Program-made: the position numbers and the translations under genes
Assembly: GCF_900129865.1 (NCBI RefSeq)
Contig: NZ_FQXD01000006.1
Span: 1-64,000, forward strand
Direction of reading: 5' to 3'
DNA length: 64,000 nt
Origin: Virgibacillus chiguensis
Lineage (GTDB): Bacteria; Bacillota; Bacilli; Bacillales; Amphibacillaceae
The notes under the pieces: generated by a model
What the model saw: the letters and a program-made list of their open reading frames with translations, nothing else
Databases searched by the model: none
Told to the model about the DNA's origin: nothing
In this document: positions 26,602 through 36,003 of the stretch, piece after piece
How the letters are laid out: each line of letters begins with the position of its first letter
How positions within the stretch are numbered: position 1 is the first letter of the stretch

Positions 26602-27177
26602 TTATTTAATTTCAAAATCTTGTCTACCAATCTCTTCTCCCATAACGCCTTGTGTAGCTACTAAGGTTACAGGAGTTTCTAAATCATCTAATTCATAAGC
26701 AATGGAGTTTTCTACTGTACCATCTTTCTTTATCGTTTCCGTTTGTGTATCTAAATGGTTTCCGTCTGGTAAGCTACCCATTTCTAATTCGTTTACTGCA
26801 TTTGGATCGTTGTCTTGCAACGCTGTAAATACTGCTATCCAAGCTGTTGACGGATCTATATCTTTATCAGTAAGGTTCGTTGTCTCATACCAGATAGCGA
26901 ATACTGGTTTTTCTCCAGTTTCATTTCCTTCTTCTCCAGCAGGTATAACCTTTGTTTCTTTTATTTTGATTTTTAAATCTTCAATTTTAGCTTCATTATC
27001 TTTGAAGTATACATCTTCGTTTTCGTTTGTTTCCGCGCTATCTTTGCTTTCTTCATTCGCTGCATCAGCGCTATCTTTGCTTTCTTCATTTTCTGTGTTT
27101 TTACTTTCGCTTGACCCACCACAGGCAGATAAAACTACTAACATTACAGCAAGTAAAACAAATAAGTACTTCTTCAT
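26602..27177 (-). CDS. DUF5067-type secreted lipoprotein
   Basis: About 191 residues from the ATG at 27177, preceded by a GGGGGC ribosome site. The signal peptide ends in lipobox VLSAC. A low-complexity linker repeats EESKDSA twice. The C-terminal domain (about 60-190) has the VFAIWYETTNLTDKDIDPST and NSIAYELDD segments typical of DUF5067, an immunoglobulin-like family found in lipoproteins of Firmicutes. Function is unknown. Monocistronic. Confidence 0.78.
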   Translation of the reverse strand: MKKYLFVLLAVMLVVLSACGGSSESKNTENEESKDSADAANEESKDSAETNENEDVYFKDNEAKIEDLKIKIKETKVIPAGEEGNETGEKPVFAIWYETTNLTDKDIDPSTAWIAVFTALQDNDPNAVNELEMGSLPDGNHLDTQTETIKKDGTVENSIAYELDDLETPVTLVATQGVMGEEIGRQDFEIK

Positions 27178-27624
27178 ATTTCTAGCCCCCATATATTTTT
27201 TTACAACCATCCTAATTATGGACTAGTTTACAATATTTATCAACATCATTTAATTAAACTAAAAATTCCTTAAACTATTGATAGATATGTCAATAGTTTT
27301 GTGTAGTCTCTCTTTTTATAGCTTAAAGTACGCTTTTCCTTTTAGATAGCCCATAATAATGCATGAAATGTCAGGGGGAGGGGAATTGGAGTACATAGAA
27401 GGATACCGCTCAGCTGAGACAGCTTCCTTCTATAATTTAGAACCTTTATATGTTCTAGTCTGGAATAGCTAAAAATATCAAATTGATAGGTCCTTCTCTG
27501 CACGCGATAAGATTTGCGAAACCTTTGTCCTCATAGCAGAGAAGGAGTTTAATTTTAGTGTTTCCTTTTCTATTTTCATACGCATAGCGAAGTTCTTTAT
27601 AGGATAGATTCTATTCTGATTTCT
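27178..27624. other. Intergenic region with an 11-bp inverted repeat
   Basis: No gene was found in these roughly 450 bases. The perfect inverted repeat TCCTTCTCTGC/GCAGAGAAGGA (27491-27501 and 27536-27546) surrounds a 34-base loop downstream of the aco operon. It may end that operon, though a T tract is lacking. Confidence 0.5.
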
Positions 27625-28875
27625 TTACAGCAATAACAAATACGGTTTTGCTAAATAATGAGCAATCGTATTTAAGAATTCTGCTGCTGGAGCCCCATCT
27701 AATACTCTGTGATCAAAGGTTAAGCTTAGTGGTAGCGAAGTTATCTGTTTCACCTGCTCATTTTCATCTAACGTAAGCTCTTTTACAAATGTACCCACAC
27801 CCAAAATCCCACTTTCTGGTGGGTTCAAAATTGGTGTGAAATATTCTATTCCTTGCGCACCTAAATTAGAAATGGTGAATGTTGCTCCACTTAAATTGGC
27901 ATTTTTTCCTTCACGAGCTGTTTCTGTGACATGTTTCATTTGCTTTGCTAAGCTACCAAGTGGCAATCTTTCCGCATGTTTTACAACAGGAACAACCAAT
28001 CCTTCTTCTAGTGAGGTTGCAATACCTAAATGCACTTCTTCAAATTGGTGAAGCTGATCATGAATAAGATGTGTATTAACTTCAGGATGTGCTTGTAAGC
28101 TTAACGTTACAGCTCGAGCTAAAAATACCGTTAGTGTCAGCTTTAGATCTAAATTATTCTCCGCTGCTTCTGTGCGCATTTTCTTTTGAAAAACAAGTAA
28201 GTTTGTTATATCAGCTTTCCGATGTAATGTTAATTGCGCGGTTGTTTCTAAGCTATGCTGCATATTAGCAGCAATTGATTTTCTCATTGCTGACATACCT
28301 TGAACCTGCATTGCTTCTTCTTCATGAACGGCTGGTTTTGTTGTAACCTGTTCTTCCGTTGTGGTCGCTGCTACTTGCTGCTCAGCTACTTGCTCAATAT
28401 CTCTTCTAGTAATCCTTCCCTTAGGGCCAGTACCTGTTACTTTAGAAACATCTACGGATAATGCTTTTGCTTTTTTACGAGCAGCTGGAGAAATACGCCT
28501 TTTTCGTTGCGGACCTTTCATGTCTTGATGCCCTTCAGATTGATTCTCTACTTGTTGAACCGCCTTCTCTTGTACCTCAGCGGTTGGTTCAGTTTTTTCT
28601 TTTTCAAAAGTCGATGTCGCTTCCCCTACTTCTTCTCCTGCTTGCCCAACAATACCAATCGATTCACCAACTTCTGCTTCTTCAGACACATTTTTTATAA
28701 CCTTTAATAATATACCGTCAGCTGGAGCTTCTACTTCACTCGTTAATTTATCTGAACTAATTGTGACAATTCCTTCACCTTCTTTTACGGTGTCTCCAGG
28801 TTGTTTAAGCCATTCTTCCACCGTTCCTTCTGTCATCGTCATACCTAGTTTTGGCATTAATATCGATGTAGCCAT
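27625..28875 (-). CDS. acoC: Dihydrolipoamide acetyltransferase (E2) of acetoin dehydrogenase
   Basis: A 416-residue E2. The lipoyl domain (1-78) has its lipoyl lysine in SSDKLTSEVEAPADG. A Glu/Gln-rich linker follows. The peripheral-subunit-binding domain (about 125-165) reads RRISPAARKKAKALSVDVSK. The acyltransferase domain ends with the catalytic histidine in LTFDHRVLDGAPAA. E2 transfers the acetyl group produced by E1 to CoA. It lies 15 bases after acoB and is the last gene of the operon. No E3 gene follows. Confidence 0.88.
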   Translation of the reverse strand: MATSILMPKLGMTMTEGTVEEWLKQPGDTVKEGEGIVTISSDKLTSEVEAPADGILLKVIKNVSEEAEVGESIGIVGQAGEEVGEATSTFEKEKTEPTAEVQEKAVQQVENQSEGHQDMKGPQRKRRISPAARKKAKALSVDVSKVTGTGPKGRITRRDIEQVAEQQVAATTTEEQVTTKPAVHEEEAMQVQGMSAMRKSIAANMQHSLETTAQLTLHRKADITNLLVFQKKMRTEAAENNLDLKLTLTVFLARAVTLSLQAHPEVNTHLIHDQLHQFEEVHLGIATSLEEGLVVPVVKHAERLPLGSLAKQMKHVTETAREGKNANLSGATFTISNLGAQGIEYFTPILNPPESGILGVGTFVKELTLDENEQVKQITSLPLSLTFDHRVLDGAPAAEFLNTIAHYLAKPYLLLL

Positions 28876-28890
28876 ATTATCCCCTCCTCA

Positions 28891-29922
28891 TTATCTAGAT
28901 AAGGTCAATTCCCCAATCATGTCTTTTACTGTTCGTACAACTGTTTCTGCTCGTGGTATATATAATTGCTCTAAGTTTGTGGCAAATGGTGTAGGTGCAT
29001 GTGGAGCCGTCACCATCTTAATTGGCGCATCTAAAAAATCGAAACCTTTATCTACAACCATAGCAGAAATATCCGTTGCTACATTACAACGTGGATTTGC
29101 TTCATCAATAATCAATAGACGCCCTGTTTTCTCAACGGACTGTAAAATCGTATCCTCATCAAGTGGAGATAATGATCTAGGGTCAATAATTTCCACCTCG
29201 ACATTTTGTTTAGCAAGCTGATTTGCAGCGCTTTCAGCTACTTGTACCATTTTACCTATCGCCACAATGGTTAGATCATCCCCCGCACGCTTAATCTCTG
29301 CCTTTCCTAACGGTATTGTGTAATATCCTTCGGGTACTTCACCTTTCATACTATATAGTGTTTTATCTTCAAAAAAGGCGACCATATCATTATCTTCAAT
29401 TGCCGTTAATAACAAGCCTTTAGCATCGTAAGGGTTAGAAGGAACAACGACTTTTAATCCAGGGATAGCTGTTAACATGCCATATAATGATTGGGAATGT
29501 TGCGCTGCAGCACCTGCACCTGCACCATGGCTTGTACGAATCGTTAATGGAACTTCTGCTTTCCCACCAAACATATAACGAATTTTAGCACCTTGGTTCA
29601 TAATTTCATCCATGGCACTGCCAATAAAATCGTTAAACATTAATTCTGATATTGGTCTTAAACCTGTAACCGCAGCGGCCACTGACGCTCCCATATAGCC
29701 AGCTTCAGCAATTGGCATATCGATGACACGTTTACGTCCAAACTTATTTCCTAATCCTTTCGTTACTCCAAAAACGCCACCCCAAGCTTCTTCATCTTGT
29801 AGATGATCGACGGTTGCTCCTCCAGCTACGTCCTCTCCAATTAAAATGACTTTATTATCTCTTTCCATTGCAATATCCATTGCTTCATTAATCGCCTTTG
29901 AAAACGTTATTTTTCTCGCCAT
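28891..29922 (-). CDS. acoB: Acetoin dehydrogenase E1 beta subunit
   Basis: A 343-residue transketolase-like beta subunit. It begins MARKITFSKAINEAMDIAME, with the IGEDVAGGATVDHLQDEE segment and the C-terminal transketolase domain IDPRSLSPLDEDTI. Together with AcoA it forms the thiamine-dependent E1 that cleaves acetoin to acetaldehyde and an acetyl group. The distinction from pyruvate dehydrogenase rests on the adjacent acoR and the sigma-54 promoter. Confidence 0.88.
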   Translation of the reverse strand: MARKITFSKAINEAMDIAMERDNKVILIGEDVAGGATVDHLQDEEAWGGVFGVTKGLGNKFGRKRVIDMPIAEAGYMGASVAAAVTGLRPISELMFNDFIGSAMDEIMNQGAKIRYMFGGKAEVPLTIRTSHGAGAGAAAQHSQSLYGMLTAIPGLKVVVPSNPYDAKGLLLTAIEDNDMVAFFEDKTLYSMKGEVPEGYYTIPLGKAEIKRAGDDLTIVAIGKMVQVAESAANQLAKQNVEVEIIDPRSLSPLDEDTILQSVEKTGRLLIIDEANPRCNVATDISAMVVDKGFDFLDAPIKMVTAPHAPTPFATNLEQLYIPRAETVVRTVKDMIGELTLSR

Positions 29923-29941
29923 TTATCTCACCTCATTCATA

Positions 29942-30907
29942 TTATTTGTAAGAAACGTATACATTCTCCGTTAATGCTTCCTCATTTGGCACTTTACTGT
30001 GATGCGCAAATTCAACTGCTTCTTCCACGGCTTTTAAAGACGCCTTCTCCAACTCTTCCAGTTCCGTTTTGCTTAACAGTTTATTCTCTAACGCATATGC
30101 TTTGAATTGTTCTATACAATCTACTTCTACTGGCCACTTTTCTTTATCAGATTCTGACTTGTACGCTTGATTATCTCCTTCAAAATGGCCACTCGTACGA
30201 TAAGTAATAGCTTCAATTAAAGTTGGCCCTTCTCCGTTTCTAGCTCTTTCTATCGCTTCTTCGGCAACTTCATACACCTTGGTAACATCATTTCCGTCAA
30301 CGCGTACGCCAGGTATATCATATGCGATTGCTCGATCAGCAATTGTTTTTGCTGAAGTAGCGTACTCAAATGGCGTTGCTTCTCCAAAGCCATTATTTTC
30401 TGCGACAAAAACAACTGGTAGATTCAATGCTGCTGCAATATTAATTCCTTCATGAAAAGTGCCATGATTATTTGCCCCATCGCCAAAGAAACATACTGCA
30501 ACGCCACCGTTTTCTAAAATATCAGCAGATAAACCTGCACCAACAGCTAATGGAAACCCTCCACCAACAATACCGTTAGCTCCAAGCATGCCGACTTCCA
30601 AATCTGCTATATGCATGGAACCGCCTTTTCCATTACATAAACCAGTTTCTTTACCAAATATTTCAGCCATCATTCCATTTAAGTCACAGCCCTTGGCAAT
30701 ACAATGACCATGCCCACGATGTGTACTGGTTATATAATCTAAATTTTCTAAATGAGCACAAACCCCAACTGCAACAGCTTCTTCCCCTGCATATAAATGT
30801 ACAAATCCCGGAATTTCCCCTGTAGCAAAAATTTTTTGGACTTGGTTTTCAAAATTACGAATGTCATTCATTTTTGTAAACATCCAACTTGCCATTTTCT
30901 TATCCAT
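29942..30907 (-). CDS. acoA: Acetoin dehydrogenase E1 alpha subunit
   Basis: About 321 residues from the ATG at 30907 (MDKKMASWMF), chosen because AAGGAGG lies eight bases upstream. The thiamine-diphosphate motif is GDGANNHGTFHEGINIAAAL, preceded by GANGIVGGGFPLAVGAG. HLYAGEEAVAVGVCAHL near the N-terminus is typical of E1 alpha. It is the first gene of acoABC, read from a -24/-12 promoter. Confidence 0.88.
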   Translation of the reverse strand: MDKKMASWMFTKMNDIRNFENQVQKIFATGEIPGFVHLYAGEEAVAVGVCAHLENLDYITSTHRGHGHCIAKGCDLNGMMAEIFGKETGLCNGKGGSMHIADLEVGMLGANGIVGGGFPLAVGAGLSADILENGGVAVCFFGDGANNHGTFHEGINIAAALNLPVVFVAENNGFGEATPFEYATSAKTIADRAIAYDIPGVRVDGNDVTKVYEVAEEAIERARNGEGPTLIEAITYRTSGHFEGDNQAYKSESDKEKWPVEVDCIEQFKAYALENKLLSKTELEELEKASLKAVEEAVEFAHHSKVPNEEALTENVYVSYK

Positions 30908-30948
30908 CTTGAAATCCTCCTTCATATTTTGTGCATTCACTGATATAC

Positions 30949-30966
30949 AAGCAAAAAACATGCCAA
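30949..30966 (-). promoter_or_regulatory. Sigma-54 (-24/-12) promoter of acoABC
   Basis: On the minus strand TTGGCATGTTTTTTGCTT matches the YTGGCAYGNNNNTTGCWW consensus at every defined position. It lies about 40 bases before the acoA start. It fits control by the sigma-54 activator AcoR encoded directly upstream. Confidence 0.9.
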
Positions 30967-30983
30967 CTTTTTAAGTTGTATTA

Positions 30984-30997
30984 ATAAAGCGTTTTCA
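30984..30997. promoter_or_regulatory. Candidate cre (CcpA) site of the aco operon
   Basis: ATAAAGCGTTTTCA matches 12 of 14 positions of the catabolite-responsive element consensus TGWAARCGYTWWCW. It lies just upstream of the -24 element. Catabolite repression of acetoin use is established in Bacillus. Binding here is inferred. Confidence 0.5.
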
Positions 30998-31010
30998 TTT
31001 AGGGGGACAA

Positions 31011-31044
31011 AAAATGAGACAACTTTCACAAATTGTCTCATTTT
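31011..31044 (-). terminator. Perfect 12-bp inverted repeat: acoR terminator or AcoR upstream activating site
   Basis: Arms AAAATGAGACAA/TTGTCTCATTTT are perfect around a ten-base centre. On the minus strand the stem is followed by a T run, as in a terminator for acoR, which ends about 195 bases earlier. Its position about 50-80 bases upstream of the -24 element also suits an enhancer site. Both roles are possible. Confidence 0.6.
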
Positions 31045-31238
31045 GTCGCATTTTTTATTCTTAAGGTCTATTCCTAAAAAGGCCGCTTATTCATTTGTAA
31101 TACTAGATTGAATATGCATGAGACTACATCATATAGGACTTTTAGGACATCGGCTTAAAAAACCTTTTTGAGTGCTATCCTTTTTATGAATGTATATCAT
31201 CCAACAAGCGAGAAGAGAAAAAAGCATTTGAAATGCCA

Positions 31239-33056
31239 CTATAATTGGTACTTTTTAATTTTACGATATAATGTACTTCGTGACATATTTAAATCGGCTG
31301 CAGCACTTGGTACATGATTGTGATGTTTTTTTAAGGCTTGTTTAATCTTGTCTATTTCTAGCTGATTGCGAAAACTTTGCGCTTCCTTTTCGTTGTTCTC
31401 TACTCTAATCTGCTCTGTGTTATCCCAAATTGAAATAATACGATAAAGTTCTTCTTCCTCAGGTGTTTGTTCTGGAAATAAAATGCGACAGCGATCTAAA
31501 GCATTAAATAATTCACGAATATTCCCTGTCCATTTTCCATGTTTAAAAGTAGCTGTTAATTTATTTATCCAGCTTGGATACCAATGATTTTCCTTGCAAT
31601 AATAATCGATAAAATAAGGAATATCTTCTTTGCGTTGTCGTAAAGCCGGTACATAAATAGGAAAACCGTAAATACGATAAAAGAGATCAGCCCGCATTGT
31701 CTCGTTTGCAACTAATTGCCGTATATCTACATTTGTTGCTGAAATAATGCGTACATCAATAGGAATAGGTTTATAGCCTCCTATTCGAGTTACTTGCTTT
31801 TGTTGTAGTACCCGAAGCAAAGAAACCTGCATGGATGAAGGCATATCACCAATTTCATCTAGAAATAAAGTGCCTTTGTTTGCCGCTTCTAGCTTTCCCT
31901 TTCTACCATTTTTATGAGCACCGGTGAATGCACCGGGTTCGTAACCAAACAACTCACTTTCCAATAACTGTTCAGGGATCGCCCCACAATTAATAGAAAC
32001 AAAAGGTTGATGCGCACGTTCACTATTACGGTGAATTGCTTCAGCAACTAATTCTTTTCCTGTACCAGTCTCTCCATATATATGAACAGCAGCATCTGTT
32101 GCAGCAACTTTCTGAATATCTTGCAATACCTTTTGAAATACATCACTTTTTCCTGTCACACCTGCAAAATAAACAGGATTTTCCTTTATTTCTTCCTGCA
32201 CATAAACCTCATAACCTATGGAGCGGCCATTTATTAGCAACGGTTTTCTTACAGGATGTAAACTTAACTCTGATATTGTGTTATCTAAAGGTTCACCAAT
32301 CATATATCCATACTTATTTTCCAAATGCCTCGGTAATTTACATATAACATCATCATTGGAACAAATAATTGCATTTTTAGAACAAGATAATTTCTGTAAT
32401 TGTTCCATATCCTCGTACATGGTTTTTCGCCAAGCAAGTGAAATAGAATCTGCAATCATTTTCACTGAAGCCAGTACATAATTAAAGTTTATTGGCTTAT
32501 AGGGGCTTGATATATTAAGAATACCAATTAACTGATTATGATGATCAACGATTGGTGCAGCGGCGCAGTTCCACATTTGTGAGGCTACTGCAAAATGGCC
32601 ATAACCTTTTACTGTAAATGGCTTCTTATATAGCTGGGCTAATCCAATTGCATTTGTTCCTACTTCTTTTTCGCCCCAGTTTGAGCCTTGAATAAATAAA
32701 ATATCATAAGCTTTTGCTTCTACTGACTGCTCGCCTCTATTTTGTAATATGTAACCCTCTTTATCTGTCAAGGTCGTAACATATTGCCACCCCTTTAAAA
32801 AATAATGTAATTGATTGCGTTGCGTTTCTACTAACGAAATAAGCAGTTCATTTTGTTCTACACGCCGCTGGAGTTCATCTGGTTGTAAAATCGATTTAGA
32901 AATCCCATCAAACGGATCGACACCTTCTTGCTTACATCTTTCCCAAGAGTCAACGAGCTCATAGGAGATATTTTCATCCGCCAAACTCCCCTCACGAATG
33001 AAACGCTTCCAATTTTCTTTGGTAACGACATCAGTAATCAATACCCTCAGCTCCAA
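31239..33056 (-). CDS. acoR: Sigma-54-dependent activator AcoR
   Basis: A 605-residue bacterial enhancer-binding protein. An N-terminal GAF-like sensor region covers about 1-230. The AAA+ domain (about 290-520) has Walker A GETGTGKELVAEAIH and the sigma-54-contacting loop GAFTGA in ELFGYEPGAFTGAHKNG. A Fis-type helix-turn-helix AAADLNMSRSTLYRKIKKY closes the protein. It is the expected partner of the acoA -24/-12 promoter. It is transcribed in the same direction, upstream of acoABC. Confidence 0.92.
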   Translation of the reverse strand: MELRVLITDVVTKENWKRFIREGSLADENISYELVDSWERCKQEGVDPFDGISKSILQPDELQRRVEQNELLISLVETQRNQLHYFLKGWQYVTTLTDKEGYILQNRGEQSVEAKAYDILFIQGSNWGEKEVGTNAIGLAQLYKKPFTVKGYGHFAVASQMWNCAAAPIVDHHNQLIGILNISSPYKPINFNYVLASVKMIADSISLAWRKTMYEDMEQLQKLSCSKNAIICSNDDVICKLPRHLENKYGYMIGEPLDNTISELSLHPVRKPLLINGRSIGYEVYVQEEIKENPVYFAGVTGKSDVFQKVLQDIQKVAATDAAVHIYGETGTGKELVAEAIHRNSERAHQPFVSINCGAIPEQLLESELFGYEPGAFTGAHKNGRKGKLEAANKGTLFLDEIGDMPSSMQVSLLRVLQQKQVTRIGGYKPIPIDVRIISATNVDIRQLVANETMRADLFYRIYGFPIYVPALRQRKEDIPYFIDYYCKENHWYPSWINKLTATFKHGKWTGNIRELFNALDRCRILFPEQTPEEEELYRIISIWDNTEQIRVENNEKEAQSFRNQLEIDKIKQALKKHHNHVPSAAADLNMSRSTLYRKIKKYQL

Positions 33057-33313
33057 TCTAAAAAGCTATCACCAGAAATCTAAGTAAACATGTCATCTTA
33101 TTCTTTTACCATCATTATTTTCAGAACAACATAGTAACTGCACGGTTGGAAATGGCCTTGTTTTTTCAAAACTCACCTAATACCTAATAAGTCTGGTTTG
33201 CCGTCCAGCTCTTAAAAATTTCATCTCAGTTGTATACGTGTATATGAGCGCTTCTCGTTTCGAAAATCCATATTTATGAGTCAGAAAGAAAAAACTTCGA
33301 TTGAAGATTCACT

Positions 33314-33781
33314 TTATAATCTCTTTTCCAAACTATAATAGCGCTTTGCTTGGTAAACACGTTCATCATACTGCCTAAAACCCATATCACTCCAAAATAA
33401 TAGTGCTTTCTCATTGTTAGCATGGACAGCAATTTGGATCTTAGGAGCTCCGTTTACTTGCATCCATGTTTCAAACTGTAAGTAAACATTTTTAGCTAGC
33501 CCCTTTCCTTGATATTTCTTATCTATAAGCAAAAGTGTTAGCCAAGGCATATTCGTTCGAGGACTATGCATTCCATATTCCAAAATTCCCATAGGGATGT
33601 CGTTATTTTGAATAACGTACCTTTCCGTTTGCAATCGCTTTGACTCCATGTGTTGTTGAACAATGTCAGCACAATGGAGCTCCTGTTTATCAAATGCAAT
33701 TTGGTTAAATATTTTATTCGTATTAAACACATTTTTTTCAACGAATACCGTACTATTATTGCTCCGTGCATACGTAAACAT
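33314..33781 (-). CDS. GNAT-family N-acetyltransferase
   Basis: A 155-residue single-domain GNAT. The acetyl-CoA-binding segment is LLLIDKKYQGKGLAKNVYLQ (about 85-104), followed by the IQIAVHANNEKALLFWSDMGF motif at the C-terminal side. The substrate is not deducible. It lies close to a DinB-family gene, 20 bases upstream in the same direction, so co-transcription is possible. Confidence 0.82.
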   Translation of the reverse strand: MFTYARSNNSTVFVEKNVFNTNKIFNQIAFDKQELHCADIVQQHMESKRLQTERYVIQNNDIPMGILEYGMHSPRTNMPWLTLLLIDKKYQGKGLAKNVYLQFETWMQVNGAPKIQIAVHANNEKALLFWSDMGFRQYDERVYQAKRYYSLEKRL

Positions 33782-33801
33782 TCATAATTCCCCTTTAAAA
33801 T

Positions 33802-34320
33802 CTACTCCACCATCGCTTGCCAGCGATCGATAGTTAGATTTAGGTTATATGTTCTATTAATGTATCCATTTATTTGTGCTTTATGATGTAGATCATGACT
33901 AACTAAACCGTCAAGATATGTACATATTGTGAGCTTGCTTCCCCCAATAGAAAAGCCCTTCTCAAAATGATGCATTTCCATTGCCTCTAACATAGAGAAC
34001 ATTCTCTCTCTACCATTTAAAAAATGTTTAATTGTTATTGATTGTTCATGATTACGGCCTTTAATCGCTGCTATTTTGTTCACCAATTCTCTATCAGGTG
34101 GAGGACATAAAACTGTGCTTGTTAGAACAGCAGGAACTCGATCGTTAATTACAAATTTATCCCATGGAATAAAATGACTTATTATTTCTGCAACGCTCCA
34201 CTTTCCATCCTCTATTGGCTGAAACCAAAATCGATGGGGGATTTTCCCTAACGAATTCGCCCATTGTATCATGTTTTTTTGATGGTTGATTATTTTATAT
34301 TTACAAGTCAGCTTCCTCAC
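33802..34320 (-). CDS. DinB-family (YfiT-like four-helix) protein
   Basis: A 172-residue protein with the DinB-like metal-binding pattern: an early histidine in WSVAEIISHFIPWDK and the later HDLHHKAQ. Members are four-helix bundles with a divalent metal site; several are thiol transferases. The substrate is unknown. Confidence 0.75.
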   Translation of the reverse strand: MRKLTCKYKIINHQKNMIQWANSLGKIPHRFWFQPIEDGKWSVAEIISHFIPWDKFVINDRVPAVLTSTVLCPPPDRELVNKIAAIKGRNHEQSITIKHFLNGRERMFSMLEAMEMHHFEKGFSIGGSKLTICTYLDGLVSHDLHHKAQINGYINRTYNLNLTIDRWQAMVE

Positions 34321-34660
34321 CCTTTATTCTTGTTTATAGTGTATATCTCCTTAAAAAAAACCAATACTATGTATGAGGTGCCCGCTATTATGGCAAGCTT
34401 TGTTTATCGCCTAAGTTTTAACCCGGATGTAAAGCGCTCTGAGAGTCCAGATTCATAATGAGTAGATAAACCTGGGCAAGTGATGAAAGAAAATCGTTCA
34501 TTAAATAGAGATTGACTTTAAGATAAGATGTGCAAAAGGATTTATAATTTTTTTGCTTAAGCCACTTTAGAAACATCAGGAGATGGTGACTATGATATAC
34601 ACACAATGACTAATATAAATACTAGTTAATTATATCTGTCTAAATAAAGGAGAATGAAAT
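34321..34660. other. Intergenic region
   Basis: About 340 bases without a supported gene. It separates the minus-strand DinB gene from the plus-strand membrane gene, so it should hold two divergent promoters; none was clear. The ribosome site AAAGGAGAATG precedes 34661. Confidence 0.45.
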
Positions 34661-35137
34661 ATGGATAAAGTTATCCACAATCTTGATTTGCATTCAAAAG
34701 GAATTTGGTTTCCTATTACGATTAGCATCATTTTAGTACTCACTATACTTTTTATCCCTAAAAAACATATTACTTGGAAAGAGCTATACGCCACTTTTGG
34801 AATTATTGGATTTATAACTTGGCTTAGCGATTCATTAGTTGCCAGAACATTAGATTTAATACATCTTGCTGATCCAAAAACAGCTGGACTTGCGGAAATT
34901 TTAGTGTATACGTTTGTCCCTTCCTCTTTAGCAATATTATTTATTAACTATTATACGCATAAAAACAAATGGTTTTTAGTAGTATTATTTACAATTATTT
35001 CTGCTTTATTGGAATGGACTATGGTACATTTGGATTACCTGAAATATACTGGGTGGAATCCCTTTGTTTCCATAGCTGCCTACATTATTGCATTTGGATT
35101 CCTTGTACCTTTTCATGTTAAATTGCTCCGTAAATAA
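34661..35137 (+). CDS. CBO0543-type small polytopic membrane protein
   Basis: A 158-residue protein with about five hydrophobic helices. It begins MDKVIHNLDLHSKGIWFPIT and has LFIPKKHITWKELYATFGII, a pattern I associate with the CBO0543 family of Firmicute membrane proteins. No enzymatic motif was seen. Function unknown. Ribosome site AAAGGAG. Confidence 0.68.
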   Translation: MDKVIHNLDLHSKGIWFPITISIILVLTILFIPKKHITWKELYATFGIIGFITWLSDSLVARTLDLIHLADPKTAGLAEILVYTFVPSSLAILFINYYTHKNKWFLVVLFTIISALLEWTMVHLDYLKYTGWNPFVSIAAYIIAFGFLVPFHVKLLRK

Positions 35138-35217
35138 GTGTTACTATGCTCATTTACTATAATGTAGCTTGACAAGATTTAGTTTCCCTTTCATCAGTTG
35201 AACGTTTCTAATTTTAC

Positions 35218-35434
35218 CAGCAAACGGATAAATATCCTGAAATAAATAAAATGTAATTGCTCAAGCGCTTCCATTGTGAAAGAGACAAGCCAATTAAAAC
35301 CATTAATCGCTACTTGTGAAGCACGTATAGAAAAAGCAACCGCTTCCAGTTGCTCTAGTTCATCATATGAAGTAGCTCCAAAAAATGCTTTCCAATAAAT
35401 AATCCGCTTGATTTTCTATATTATATTTATCCAT
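35218..35434 (-). pseudogene. Fic-domain toxin remnant
   Basis: From the ATG at 35434 the minus strand reads MDKYNIENQADYLLESIF. After a shift it continues FFGATSYDELEQLEAVAFSI, and after a further shift FQDIYPFAG, the signature that precedes the Fic fold's catalytic loop. The HPFxxGNGR AMP-transfer motif is absent. At least two frameshifts and a 3' truncation make it a dead Fic gene. Its start overlaps the antitoxin stop, as in intact fic modules. Confidence 0.7.
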
Positions 35435-35594
35435 TTGCAATAATCCTCTTTACCGCCTCTTGGGTAATCATTTCATCATTATTCACTAGACTGACAACTT
35501 TCTTTTAAAGCTCAGGTGAAAGAAACATGTTTTCGAAACGGAGATTAGCAAGGACTTGTTGAAACTCTTTAGATTCAATTGTTAATTTTGCCAT
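35427..35594 (-). pseudogene. Antitoxin (VbhA-like) remnant with internal stop
   Basis: A 56-codon frame beginning MAKLTIESKEFQQVLANLRF, with a TAA as codon 30 just after FLSPEL. It continues KKVVSLVNNDEMITQEAVKR. The pattern resembles the small antitoxins that inhibit Fic toxins. A CAA-to-TAA change would explain the stop. It overlaps the Fic remnant by eight bases. Confidence 0.62.
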
Positions 35595-36003
35595 TTAGTC
35601 ATGACTTCCTGAAACGGTAAACTGATTATATTTATTATAACATATATTTTTACCATTATATCCATAAAATTATTTGTAAAACACTATATCGATTAAAGCC
35701 TTCTATAATACTCCAATTTTAAAACGCATCTATTTTTTGATTTCCTCCTTTCTTCTCATCATCTTCATTTCTAAAGTTAATTAAGTCTGTCGCATAAGTT
35801 GCTCCATTTATCTGTGCTACATATTAGTGGATAGTAAACAATTAATTATAGAAAACATCTTTTATCAAAATAATTTATAGCTAAGAATAATAAAAAATGA
35901 TTTTCTCTAAATTTTTTTCATTAATATTCCGATAAAATAAACATATTATAATATTGGGTTAACTTAACTCAATTAAGAAAAAACGATGAGGAGGTTTATT
36001 TAT

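Noticed and set aside
16900-27440. Short shared segment with CCGCTCAGCT at about 16926 and 27406
   Set aside because: The match is only about a dozen bases and could be chance.
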